This document shows, piece by piece, positions 41,997-49,333 of a DNA stretch of 49,515 nt. Every line of letters begins with the position of its first letter. Within the stretch, counting starts at the first letter, position 1. A program made the position numbers and the translations under genes. The notes under the pieces were generated by a model that had not been told where the DNA came from, ran no database searches, and saw only the letters and a list, made by a program, of their open reading frames with translations. The stretch lies in NCBI RefSeq assembly GCF_008386495.1, contig NZ_VTHJ01000002.1, positions 1 through 49,515 on the forward strand. Reading direction: 5' to 3'. The stretch comes from Streptomyces tailanensis. Its GTDB lineage: Bacteria; Actinomycetota; Actinomycetes; Streptomycetales; Streptomycetaceae.

Positions 41997-42644
41997 TCAC
42001 CGATCGTCCTCGCGGAGCGCTTCGAGTACGTCGTCGTCCGTCAGCTGGGCGAAGTCCTCGTACCACTCTCCGACGGCCATGAACCCTCTGGGCGCGGCGA
42101 GGCACACCACCTCGTCGGCTTCGTGCCGCATCAGGTCGACCGCTTCCGGTGAGGCGACGGGTACCGCCACGACGACGCGCTCGGGTGCGTGTCGTCGTAC
42201 GGAACGCACCGCGGCGCGCGCCGTCGCGCCGGTCGCCAGTCCGTCGTCGACGAGGATCACGGTGTGGCCGCGCAACTCCGGGGCGGGCCGGCCCTGCCGG
42301 TAGCGCTGTTCGCGGCGGTGGAGTTCCTTGCGCTCCCGCTCCACAACCTCCGCGAGTTCGGCATGGCTCAGCCCCAGCCGGTCCAGGGCGTCCTCGTTGA
42401 AGAGGGGCGGCTCGTCGCCCGCGATCGCGCCAACGCCGAACTCCTTCTGGAACGGCGCCCCGATCTTGCGCACGACCAGCACATCCAGCGGGGCCTCGAG
42501 CCCGCGCGCGACCTCCCGGGCGACAGGGATCCCGCCACGGGGCAGGGCGAGGACCAGGGGATCCGGAAGGGTCCCCTTCTCCTGCAGGATCCGAAGCCGT
42601 TCCGCCAATTCCCGCCCCGCCTGAACGCGGTCACGGAACTGCAT
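41997..42644 (-). CDS. Phosphoribosyltransferase
   Basis: 215 residues from MQFRDRVQAG, with GAGGAAGAAG upstream; an in-frame GTG at 42677 is less likely. The PRPP-binding loop VILVDDGLATGATARAA is perfect. The opening VLALPRGGIPVAREVA and VRKIGAPFQKEFGVGAI are characteristic of a stress-associated group of phosphoribosyltransferases that is often linked to a dienelactone hydrolase; here such a hydrolase is at 37312-37977. Base or acceptor unknown. It converges on the MBL-like gene. Confidence 0.9.
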   Translation of the reverse strand: MQFRDRVQAGRELAERLRILQEKGTLPDPLVLALPRGGIPVAREVARGLEAPLDVLVVRKIGAPFQKEFGVGAIAGDEPPLFNEDALDRLGLSHAELAEVVERERKELHRREQRYRQGRPAPELRGHTVILVDDGLATGATARAAVRSVRRHAPERVVVAVPVASPEAVDLMRHEADEVVCLAAPRGFMAVGEWYEDFAQLTDDDVLEALREDDR

Positions 42645-42836
42645 CCGCTTCTTCTTCCTCACAACACCGGAAACCACCGGCGTACGGGTTACTCACGGCC
42701 GCCGAGTACCCGACGGCACACCGCCCACACCACCCACCTCACCGACACTTGGTCATTGGTCTTAGTGCTATTTTCCGAGGCTCGTTGAGCCATGAGACCG
42801 ATTACCGCTCGTCCGGGCGGCAATAGTCTGAGCCGC
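42645..42836. promoter_or_regulatory. Divergent promoter region, small membrane protein side
   Basis: 190 bp between two divergent genes. TTGGTC occurs twice (42749-42754 and 42756-42761), followed by TATTTT (42769-42774), all unusual for such a GC-rich genome. TAGTCT at 42824-42829 lies seven bases before the ATG at 42837, compatible with a leaderless transcript. Confidence 0.4.
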
Positions 42837-43145
42837 ATGAGCGACGCAGCGTTAAAGACCACCCGCGACCGCGCGCTGGACGTTGTGCGGGGCTATACGG
42901 ACCACGACGCCGTCGCGGTTCGAGACGCGCTGGCCAGTAACAATGCGGGCGGCTGGACAGAGGTGTACGCCGATTTCGCCGTTGCCGAGGCATCACGGGC
43001 GTGGGCCCGCGGAGACCGATCGGCGCTGCGCGGGTTGTCGGTCCGAGATCTTCCTGGGGCCGTGCACATCACTGCCGTATTCGTTGTCGTTCTGGGCCTG
43101 GCCCTGTGGGGCAGGACCGGGCTGCTCGATGTTCTCAAGGAATGA
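42837..43145 (+). CDS. Small protein with C-terminal membrane segment
   Basis: 102 residues: a soluble, charged N-terminal part (MSDAALKTTRDRALDVVRGY, SRAWARGDRSALRGLSVRD) and one C-terminal hydrophobic helix (HITAVFVVVLGLALWG) with a short tail. I do not recognise the family. A start at 42792 in the same frame would add 15 residues, but no Shine-Dalgarno is seen before either. It lies 96 bp upstream of the wHTH gene in the same direction, so the two may be functionally linked. Confidence 0.6.
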   Translation: MSDAALKTTRDRALDVVRGYTDHDAVAVRDALASNNAGGWTEVYADFAVAEASRAWARGDRSALRGLSVRDLPGAVHITAVFVVVLGLALWGRTGLLDVLKE

Positions 43146-43241
43146 GGCGGGGTTGTTTCGCTTGTCCAGAGCCGTGCTGAACCGGATCGCCGGCAGCGAG
43201 TTCCTCAGGGACTCGCCGACTCGGGACGGTCAGGACACGCC

Positions 43242-43829
43242 ATGAACTTCCGTACTCCGCTGTCCGCCCTGTTCCCCGGAACCTCGGGCCGGCTCCTCAC
43301 CGCCCTCGTCGATCACCACACCGCCGACGCCGCCAGGCCGTTGACGCTCAACGAGCTGTCCAAGGACGCCGCGGTGACGCCCGGTCAGCTGGAAGCGGCG
43401 CTCTTCCGTCTTGGCCTGCTCGGGCTCGTCGCGCCGAGGCGCAAGGGAGAAGCCGTACGTCTCGTCGCGGGCCATATCGTCTGGTCCGCCCTGCGTCAGC
43501 TGACAGACCTGCGGGGCCGCGTCATCGACACGGTCCGCGAGCAGGCGCAAGCCCTCCTCCACCCGGCACCGGACTACCTCGCGCTGAACGGAGCCGTCAT
43601 CGACGGAGCCGCAGCACATCCGGCGGACGTACTGGAGTTGATCGTCGTCCCTCCGGCAACCACACCGGCCGACTGGCAGCATCGTGTCGCCGCCCTCGTC
43701 ACACAGCTGTCCTGTGATCTGGGCAACGTCGTCGTTCACCGCGGTGCCCGTGACGCCCAGGAGGCGGAGGCCATGGGCGGGAGGAGTGCCGTGCGCGTCT
43801 TCCCGCCGGGTGCCGTCACCCGATCATGA
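43242..43829 (+). CDS. Winged-helix protein with a degenerate nucleotidyltransferase-like domain
   Basis: 195 residues with AGGA seven bases before the ATG. Residues 10-75 form a winged helix (LTLNELSKDAAVTPGQLEAA, FRLGLLGLVAPRRKGEAVRL). Residues 100-190 align with the MNT-type nucleotidyltransferases that follow such a helix in other actinobacteria: ALNGAVIDGAAAHPADVLEL corresponds to LFGSAARG...DSDIDL, but the GS and D-x-D catalytic residues are lost. The protein is thus likely to bind DNA and perhaps nucleotides without transferase activity. It overlaps the truncated TetR gene end by six bases. Confidence 0.65.
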   Translation: MNFRTPLSALFPGTSGRLLTALVDHHTADAARPLTLNELSKDAAVTPGQLEAALFRLGLLGLVAPRRKGEAVRLVAGHIVWSALRQLTDLRGRVIDTVREQAQALLHPAPDYLALNGAVIDGAAAHPADVLELIVVPPATTPADWQHRVAALVTQLSCDLGNVVVHRGARDAQEAEAMGGRSAVRVFPPGAVTRS

Positions 43830-44315
43830 GCGCTGTTCCGGCCGTAGTCCGGGGCCCCGGGGCGCCGTTTCGTCGACCGCGGTCACCCGCCGTACCAGGT
43901 TCACCCAGGTGGTCTGGAGGCGTGCGGTGCTGACCTGAAACTCGTTGCGCAGGTAGTCCACGGTCTCGAAGTTCGCCAAGGCGAGCATGGAGTGGGCAAG
44001 CATGTCGTGATCGCCCTTCACTCCCGCTTCCCGCAGGAGGGATGCGACGTGGTGGTGGAAGGCGCGGCCGAGGCCCGAGGCATGGCGCCGGTCGAGGGGA
44101 ACCTGGCGTGCCAGCGCGGCACCCAGGTCCCCCTCGTCGGTGATGCGCTCGATCAGGGCACAGCCGAACGCCGCCAGCCGGTCGCTCGCCGGTGCGCCCG
44201 GTCCGAGCGGAGGGGGACCGGAGGTGTACGTCTCGTGGAATTCCGCCTCGGCGTCATCCAGCAGGCCGGCACGCGGCGACCAAATCTCCACATACGGTTT
44301 CCCATAACCACGCAC
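43824..44315 (-). pseudogene. TetR-like regulator lacking its DNA-binding domain
   Basis: 163 residues from a GTG at 44315 (GAGAGGG upstream). IWSPRAGLLDDAEAEFHETY aligns with the end of the TetR N-terminal domain, and the remainder is a normal ligand/dimer domain (RLAAFGCALIERITDEGDLG, LAHSMLALANFETVDYLRNE). The helix-turn-helix, about 40 residues, is missing and not found upstream in any frame. It may still be expressed and act as a dimerisation partner. I call it a truncated gene; it is divergent from the graspetide precursor. Confidence 0.6.
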
Positions 44316-44392
44316 GGTTGCCCTCTCGCACCTCGCGGTACAAAGCGACAGTCCTCGGACAACGTGAGGCAACCATTCAGTCGTTCGATTCG

Positions 44393-44398
44393 TATAAC
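44393..44398 (+). promoter_or_regulatory. Possible -10 box of the graspetide operon
   Basis: TATAAC about 90 bases upstream of the precursor start. It is the best AT-rich hexamer in the region. I see no good -35 at the expected distance, so confidence is low. Confidence 0.3.
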
Positions 44399-44417
44399 TC
44401 CCTGGAGGCACAGCGAC

Positions 44418-44467
44418 CCGGCCGAACAGACTGCGGCCGGAGCGTCACCATCCGTTTTGCGGATGGT
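44418..44467 (+). promoter_or_regulatory. Two tandem perfect hairpins in the graspetide 5' leader
   Basis: Hairpin 1: CCGGCCG-N9-CGGCCGG (44418-44440). Hairpin 2: ACCATCCG-TTTTG-CGGATGGT (44447-44467). Both stems are perfect and separated by six bases. The second ends about eight bases before the AAGGAG ribosome site (44475-44480). They could attenuate, stabilise the mRNA or regulate translation of the precursor. Confidence 0.6.
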
Positions 44468-44485
44468 CCCGAACAAGGAGAAACG

Positions 44486-44677
44486 ATGCGACTGTTCGTG
44501 CTCAACTACGCTCGTACGACTGAGCAGTTGGAGTTCAGCGCTCCGTACACCTACGACTCCGGGCTGCAGTTGAACGTGCTCCCCGACGGGCGAATCGCCG
44601 CCCATGACCAGGCTCTGATGCGGGAGTTGGGAGCGACGACGTCCACGGCGGGCTCGAAGACCCATTTCGACGACTGA
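44486..44677 (+). CDS. tgmA: ATP-grasp-modified RiPP precursor (graspetide)
   Basis: 63 residues with a strong AAGGAG site. The leader (about 1-45) has YARTTEQLEFSAPYTYDSGL and QLNVLPDGRIAAHDQ, which resemble the conserved part of this precursor family. The putative core is the short C-terminal TTSTAGSKTHFDD: hydroxyl donors T51, T52, S53, T54, S57, T59 and acids D62 and D63. An ATP-grasp enzyme would form ester or amide links between side chains. The maturase is encoded 16 bp downstream. Confidence 0.85.
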   Translation: MRLFVLNYARTTEQLEFSAPYTYDSGLQLNVLPDGRIAAHDQALMRELGATTSTAGSKTHFDD

Positions 44678-44693
44678 ACACGGACCGGCAACG

Positions 44694-45695
44694 ATGACGG
44701 TGCTGATCCTGACGTGTGAACAGGATGTGACGGCGGACCTGGTCGTGGCCCAGCTCCACACGACCGGCGTACCGGTGGTCCGGCTCGACCCCGCCGACCT
44801 GCCCGGCGGGGTCGCACTCTCCGGTGAGTACGTGAACGGCGCCTTTCGGGGGCAGCTGACCACCGGCGGCCGTTCGGTGAGCCTGAACGGCCTGCGCTCC
44901 ATCTGGCTGCGCAGGCCGGGAGTGCCGGCCACCCGGGTCGCCGAGCCGTCCCCCTGGCTGACGGAGGAGTCCTCACAGGCCCTGTACGGGATGCTGCGCG
45001 GCACGGGCGCCCGCTGGATGAACGACCCCGACGCGGCCCGGCGGGCCCGCCACAAGCCCTGGCAGATCCGGCACGCCCAGCGCAGCGGGCTCCCCGTGCC
45101 GGCGACGCTGATCACCACGTTCCCGCAGGCGGCCCGCGACTTCGCCGAGCGCTTCCCCGACCTGGTGGTGAAGCCGGTCTCCGGTACGCACCCGATCGCC
45201 GGCGCACACCCCCAGCAATTGCCCAGCACGATCCCGACCAGTCGTATCACCCCTGGCATGGACTTCACCGCCGTCGCCTTCGGTCCGACGCTGCTGCAAC
45301 GCCGGATCGCCAAGGTCGCCGACATCCGCCTCACGGTCGTCGGCGACCGCATGCTGGCCGCCCGCAAAGCCCTGCCCCCGGACGCGGACCCCGACGAGGT
45401 GGACGTCCGCTACGCCACCTCCGGCTCGCCCTGGCAGCCGGTCGACGTCCCGGCGCGTACCGCCTCGGCCGTACGCGTCTATCTGCGGGACGCCGAACTT
45501 GCCTACGGGGCCTTCGACTTCGTGGAGGACGCCGACGGGATCTGGTGGTTCCTGGAGTGCAACCAGTCGGGCCAGTTCGGGTTCGTGGAGATGGACACCG
45601 GCCAGCCGATCGCCCGCAGCGTCGCCGACTGGCTGTCACACGACGGACCGGACACGGAGACACACCGCAACGGCCGGATGCAGTCGGCCCCCTGA
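44694..45695 (+). CDS. tgmB: ATP-grasp ribosomal peptide maturase (TgmB/MvdD type)
   Basis: 333 residues. The N-terminal domain (about 1-105) has the family opening TVLILTCEQDVTADLVVAQL and SIWLRRPGVP; the ATP-grasp domain (about 110-310) shows DLVVKPVSGTHP, TLLQRRIAKVADIRLTVVGD and the metal-binding YGAFDFVEDADGIWWFLECN with the final Asn and Glu. The enzyme activates Asp/Glu carboxylates with ATP and joins them to Thr/Ser or Lys in the precursor. A methyltransferase (TgmC) common in related loci is not found within the next genes. Confidence 0.92.
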   Translation: MTVLILTCEQDVTADLVVAQLHTTGVPVVRLDPADLPGGVALSGEYVNGAFRGQLTTGGRSVSLNGLRSIWLRRPGVPATRVAEPSPWLTEESSQALYGMLRGTGARWMNDPDAARRARHKPWQIRHAQRSGLPVPATLITTFPQAARDFAERFPDLVVKPVSGTHPIAGAHPQQLPSTIPTSRITPGMDFTAVAFGPTLLQRRIAKVADIRLTVVGDRMLAARKALPPDADPDEVDVRYATSGSPWQPVDVPARTASAVRVYLRDAELAYGAFDFVEDADGIWWFLECNQSGQFGFVEMDTGQPIARSVADWLSHDGPDTETHRNGRMQSAP

Positions 45696-45768
45696 CGCCC
45701 CCGAAAGGCTGCCCGCCCTGGCACAAAATGGGCCGCCTCGAGTCCACTCCATCCGGCACACTCGCCCC

Positions 45769-46518
45769 ATGGAGATAGTCGAGCACATTCAGGCACTGGA
45801 CGAAGAGGGAAAACTGCTGGCCGCGGCCGCCCGGGAGGCCGGTACCGACGCCGAGCTGCCGACCTGCCCGGGCTGGCGGGTGCGGGACCTGTTGCGGCAC
45901 ACGGGGACGGTGCACCGGTGGGCCACGGCGTTCGTCGCCGAGGGCCACACCTCGCCGCGCCCCGAGGCGGGCGAGCCGGATCTGGACGGTGCCCCGCTCC
46001 TCGCCTGGTTCGAGGAGGGCCACCGGCACCTCGTCGACACCCTGCGCGGCGCACCGGCCGACATCGACTGCTGGAGCTTCCTGCCCGCGCCCTCCCCGTT
46101 GGCCTTCTGGGCGCGGCGTCAGGCCCACGAGACGGCCGTGCACCGCGCCGACGCCGAGTCCGCTCGCGGCGGCGGGCCCGGCGCGCCCGCCGCGGACTTC
46201 GCGGTCGACGGCATCGACGAACTGCTGCTCGCCTTCCACGCCCGCCCCAAGAGCCGGGTACGCACTGAGAAGCCGTGCGTTTTGAGGGTGCGGGCGACCG
46301 ACGCGAACACCGTCTGGACGGTACGACTGTCATCGGAACCCCCGGTGACCGAACGAGCCGCGACCTCAGACGTGGTGGACGCGTCCGCAGACGCGGACTG
46401 CGAGATCTCGGGCCCGGCCCCACAGCTGTACCTCTCCCTCTGGAACCGGCTCCCGTTCCCGACCGTCACGGGCGACCCGTCGCTCGCCGCGCTGTGGCGC
46501 GAGAACTCCGGCATCTAG
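45769..46518 (+). CDS. Mycothiol-dependent maleylpyruvate isomerase family protein
   Basis: 249 residues from MEIVEHIQALDEEGKLLAAA. The DinB-like N-terminal domain contains the metal-binding residues HTGTVHRW and RRQAHETAVHRADAE, with the classical CPGWRVRDLLRH; the C-terminal part (about 150-249) is the MDMPI_C SCP-like domain (VWTVRLSSEPP, DCEISGPAPQLYLSLWNR). It likely isomerises or transfers thiols with mycothiol; substrate unknown. CACACT lies six bases before the ATG, as in the next gene, and there is no Shine-Dalgarno. Confidence 0.9.
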   Translation: MEIVEHIQALDEEGKLLAAAAREAGTDAELPTCPGWRVRDLLRHTGTVHRWATAFVAEGHTSPRPEAGEPDLDGAPLLAWFEEGHRHLVDTLRGAPADIDCWSFLPAPSPLAFWARRQAHETAVHRADAESARGGGPGAPAADFAVDGIDELLLAFHARPKSRVRTEKPCVLRVRATDANTVWTVRLSSEPPVTERAATSDVVDASADADCEISGPAPQLYLSLWNRLPFPTVTGDPSLAALWRENSGI

Positions 46519-46580
46519 ACCGAGCGGGCCCGTACGCGAATTTCCATGTCCGGCAGGCCCGACGCCCCCACACTCGACGC

Positions 46581-46880
46581 ATGGGGAGACGTACGCAGGC
46601 CGAGCGGGACGCGATGACCACGGAGATCGGTTTCGCGCTCTTCGCGGGGACGGTGCTGGCGGGCGCGGCCTATTTCGGTGTGACGGAACTGATGCCCCAT
46701 CTCTTCGGCTCCCTGCGTGGCCGGTGGAGTCTCATCGGCCCCCTCTCGCTCGCCGTGACGGTGGTGGTGTTCGTCGCGGTCGTGGCGACAGTACTGGCCC
46801 GCTTCCGGCGCGCCACGCGACCGGGCCGAAGGGCCCCGGCTCAGCCCAGCCAGCCCGGTCGTACCAACCCCGACTCGTAG
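46581..46880 (+). CDS. DUF6332 small membrane protein
   Basis: 99 residues. A charged opening (MGRRTQAERDAMTTEIGF) is followed by two membrane segments (about 15-35 and 50-72, FALFAGTVLAGAAYFGV and GPLSLAVTVVVFVAVVATVL) and a Pro/Arg-rich tail. The pattern matches DUF6332, found in Streptomyces only as far as I know. Function unknown. The 40 bp at its end overlap the end of the response regulator gene on the opposite strand. Confidence 0.78.
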   Translation: MGRRTQAERDAMTTEIGFALFAGTVLAGAAYFGVTELMPHLFGSLRGRWSLIGPLSLAVTVVVFVAVVATVLARFRRATRPGRRAPAQPSQPGRTNPDS

Positions 46881-47506
46881 GCCAGGACCACGAGTTGGGC
46901 GCGATCCCGGGCGCCGAGCTTGATCATCGTGCGGCTCACGTGGGTCTTCGCGGTCAGCGGGCTGACGACGAGGCGACGGGCGATCTCGTCGTTCGTCAGG
47001 CCGATCCCGACGAGCGCCATCACCTCCCGTTCCCGCTCGGTGAGTTCGGCGAGCGAGGCGGCGGCAGCGGGTTCCTTGGAACGGGCCGCGAACTCGGAGA
47101 TCAACCGGCGCGTGACCCCGGGCGACAGCAGCGCGTCGCCGTCGACCACCGCCCGCACCGCGCGCACGAGTTCCTCCGGCTCGGTGTCCTTGACCAGAAA
47201 GCCCGACGCCCCGGAGCGGATCGCCTCGAAAACGTACTCGTCGAGCTCGAAGGTGGTCAGCATGACGACCTTGACGTCGTCGAGGCCCTGCTCGTCGGTG
47301 ATGCGCCGGGTCGCCGCGAGGCCGTCCAGGACCGGCATACGGATGTCCATCAGGACGACGTCGGGGCGCAGTTCGCGCACCTTGCGCAGCGCCTCCTCGC
47401 CGTCCGCGGCCTCTCCGGCCACCTCGATGTCGGCCTGGGCGTCGAGCAGCGCCTTGAACCCTGCCCTCACCAGTGACTGGTCGTCGGCGAGCAGTACGCG
47501 GATCAC
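46841..47506 (-). CDS. NarL/LuxR-type response regulator
   Basis: 221 residues from GTG at 47506 with AAGGAGG upstream. Receiver domain (about 1-120): phospho-acceptor D54 in VVLMDIRMPVLDG, acidic pocket LADDQ, Thr in MLTTFELDEY and Lys in GFLVKDTEPEELV. C-terminal HTH: LTEREREVMALVGIGLTNDE and VSPLTAKTHVSRTMIKLGAR. The start overlaps the kinase stop by GTGA. The pair is a typical NarL-type two-component system; target genes are not evident. Confidence 0.94.
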   Translation of the reverse strand: MIRVLLADDQSLVRAGFKALLDAQADIEVAGEAADGEEALRKVRELRPDVVLMDIRMPVLDGLAATRRITDEQGLDDVKVVMLTTFELDEYVFEAIRSGASGFLVKDTEPEELVRAVRAVVDGDALLSPGVTRRLISEFAARSKEPAAAASLAELTEREREVMALVGIGLTNDEIARRLVVSPLTAKTHVSRTMIKLGARDRAQLVVLAYESGLVRPGWLG

Positions 47507-48798
47507 CGGTCCTCCTTGACCTCGCGGGGCGCCCGCACCGGCAGTACGGCGAGCACCCGGTACCCCCCGTCGTCGCGCGGCCCCGCCTCGATCGTGCCAC
47601 CCAACGCGGCGGCCCGCTCCCGCATTCCGACGAGTCCGCTGCCGCTGCCGCCCGCGTCGGCGCCGGTCGCGGGCCCGTCGTCGTCGATCCGCAGCCACAG
47701 CTCGCCACCGCCGTGTTCGAGGCGCACGCGCGCGTGCCGCGACCCCGAGTGCCGTACGACGTTGGTGAGGGCCTCCTGGACGATGCGGAAGGCGGCGAGA
47801 TCGGTGCCCGGCGACAGCGCGGGCGCCTCCCCCTCGACCTCGACGGTGAGACCGGCGGCCGCGGCCTGCTCGACGAGCTCGGGCAGCCGGGCGAGCCCCG
47901 GTGCCGGGCCGCGCGGCGCGTCACCGGAAGTGCGGAGCGTGTCGAGCACCTGCCGGACCTCTCCCAGGGCCTCCTTGCTCGCCGCCTTGATGGTGGTGAG
48001 CGCGGAGCGCGCCTGTTCCGGGTCGGAGTCGAGGAGGGCCAGGCCGACGCCCGCCTGGACGTTGATCACCGAGATGCTGTGGGCGAGGACGTCGTGCAGT
48101 TCGCGGGCGATCCGCAGCCGCTCCTCGTCGGCGCGCCGCCGGGCGGCCTCGGCGCGCTCGGCACGCTCGCGGGCCCACTGCTCGCGCCGTACCCGGACCA
48201 GTTCGGAGACCGCGACGATCGCCACGATCCAGGCGGCGACAGGCACTTCCTGCCCCCAGTCGGCCGCGCCGTCCCCGGACGGCGGCAGCCACCGGTACAG
48301 CCAGTGCGCCACCAGCACATGTCCCGCCCAGAGCATCCCGACCGCCGCCCAGGCGGCCTTGCGGTGCCCGGAGACGATCGCGCTGAAGCAGCCCAGGGCG
48401 ACCGTGAAGAACACCGGACCGTAGGGATACCCGGCCCCCAGATAGACCATGGCAGCGGCAGCCGTCCCGAAGGCGACGAAGATCGGGTACCGCTGCCGCC
48501 ACAGCAACAGCCCCGAACCGAGGAACAGCAGTACGCGCGCGAACAGACCAAGAGAGGCCCGCTCGCCCTCCTGGAACTCGGCAGCGGCATTCGAGCCCAC
48601 CATCACGAAGACGGTGAGCACCAGCGTGGACCGCCAGGGCCACCAGTGCCCCGCGTCCTCGTCCGCCCACATCCACCACGGGGCACCGCCCCGCCACCCC
48701 GGAGGCCCTCCCGACCAGCCGGGATGCCCACCCGGCCCCCGTCGCCACGGCGGTCCTCCCGGTGCCGGGGTCGACGCGCCCGCGCCCTGCTCTTCCAT
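47503..48798 (-). CDS. Sensor histidine kinase (HisKA_3)
   Basis: 431 residues. The first 50 are Pro/Gly/Trp-rich (GGPPWRRGPGGHPGWSGG) and lead to about five membrane segments (55-205); then comes the coiled-coil dimerisation region, the phospho-acceptor His in RIARELHDVLAHSISVI, and a GHKL ATPase domain with FRIVQEALTNVVRHSG (N-box) and GGSGSGLVGMRERAAALGGT (G-box). The extracytoplasmic part is very short, so it probably senses the membrane. It is translated with the response regulator. Confidence 0.93.
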   Translation of the reverse strand: MEEQGAGASTPAPGGPPWRRGPGGHPGWSGGPPGWRGGAPWWMWADEDAGHWWPWRSTLVLTVFVMVGSNAAAEFQEGERASLGLFARVLLFLGSGLLLWRQRYPIFVAFGTAAAAMVYLGAGYPYGPVFFTVALGCFSAIVSGHRKAAWAAVGMLWAGHVLVAHWLYRWLPPSGDGAADWGQEVPVAAWIVAIVAVSELVRVRREQWARERAERAEAARRRADEERLRIARELHDVLAHSISVINVQAGVGLALLDSDPEQARSALTTIKAASKEALGEVRQVLDTLRTSGDAPRGPAPGLARLPELVEQAAAAGLTVEVEGEAPALSPGTDLAAFRIVQEALTNVVRHSGSRHARVRLEHGGGELWLRIDDDGPATGADAGGSGSGLVGMRERAAALGGTIEAGPRDDGGYRVLAVLPVRAPREVKEDR

Positions 48799-48916
48799 GA
48801 CGGCCACGCTAGACGCCGAGCGCCGGCCAGGGCGTCACCCGAGCGTGGTGATCACACGTACTCCCGGTGAAGTACGCCCTCCCCACCCGTCTGGGCCGTC
48901 CCGAGGCCCCGCTCGT

Positions 48917-49333
48917 TCAGGAAGACGACGCACCCGGCTGAGGGAACACCAGACCGACGTGGTGGGCGAGTTGGGCGGCCGCGTGTCGGAAGAACGTCTC
49001 CCGGTCCTCGACCACCCGGTTGAACTGCCCGAACACCTCGAAGTTGACCAGCCCGAACAGCTGCGCCCACGCCGCGACCAGCACCACGGCCACTTCCGGC
49101 GGCAGATCCGGGGCGAGGTCCTCGGCAATCCGCCGTGCCTCCGGCCGGAGTTCGGCCGGCACCTTCCACTGGGCCACGCCCTTGGCCTGGTAGGCGTCGC
49201 GCACGATCCGTATAAGCAACAGTCCGACGCGGGACGCGGCCTGCACCGTCGTCCGGGGCGCGGTGTAGCCGGGCACCGGCGAACCGTAGATCAGCGCGTA
49301 CTCGTGCGGCCGCGCCAGCGCCCACTCCCGTAC
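48917..49333 (-). pseudogene. TetR regulator fragment with WHG-type ligand domain
   Basis: About 139 residues, read from VREWALARPHEYALIYGSPV to the stop. The C-terminal part (GLLLIRIVRDAYQAKGVAQW, WAQLFGLVNFEVFGQFNRVV) matches the TetR-WHG ligand domain. The helix-turn-helix and the following 30 residues are missing; the frame is closed by a TGA upstream, after a segment with a TTA leucine codon (49340-49342) that does not look like the family. A GTG at 49276 could start a 119-residue product. Truncation may be due to a rearrangement near 49335. Confidence 0.7.
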
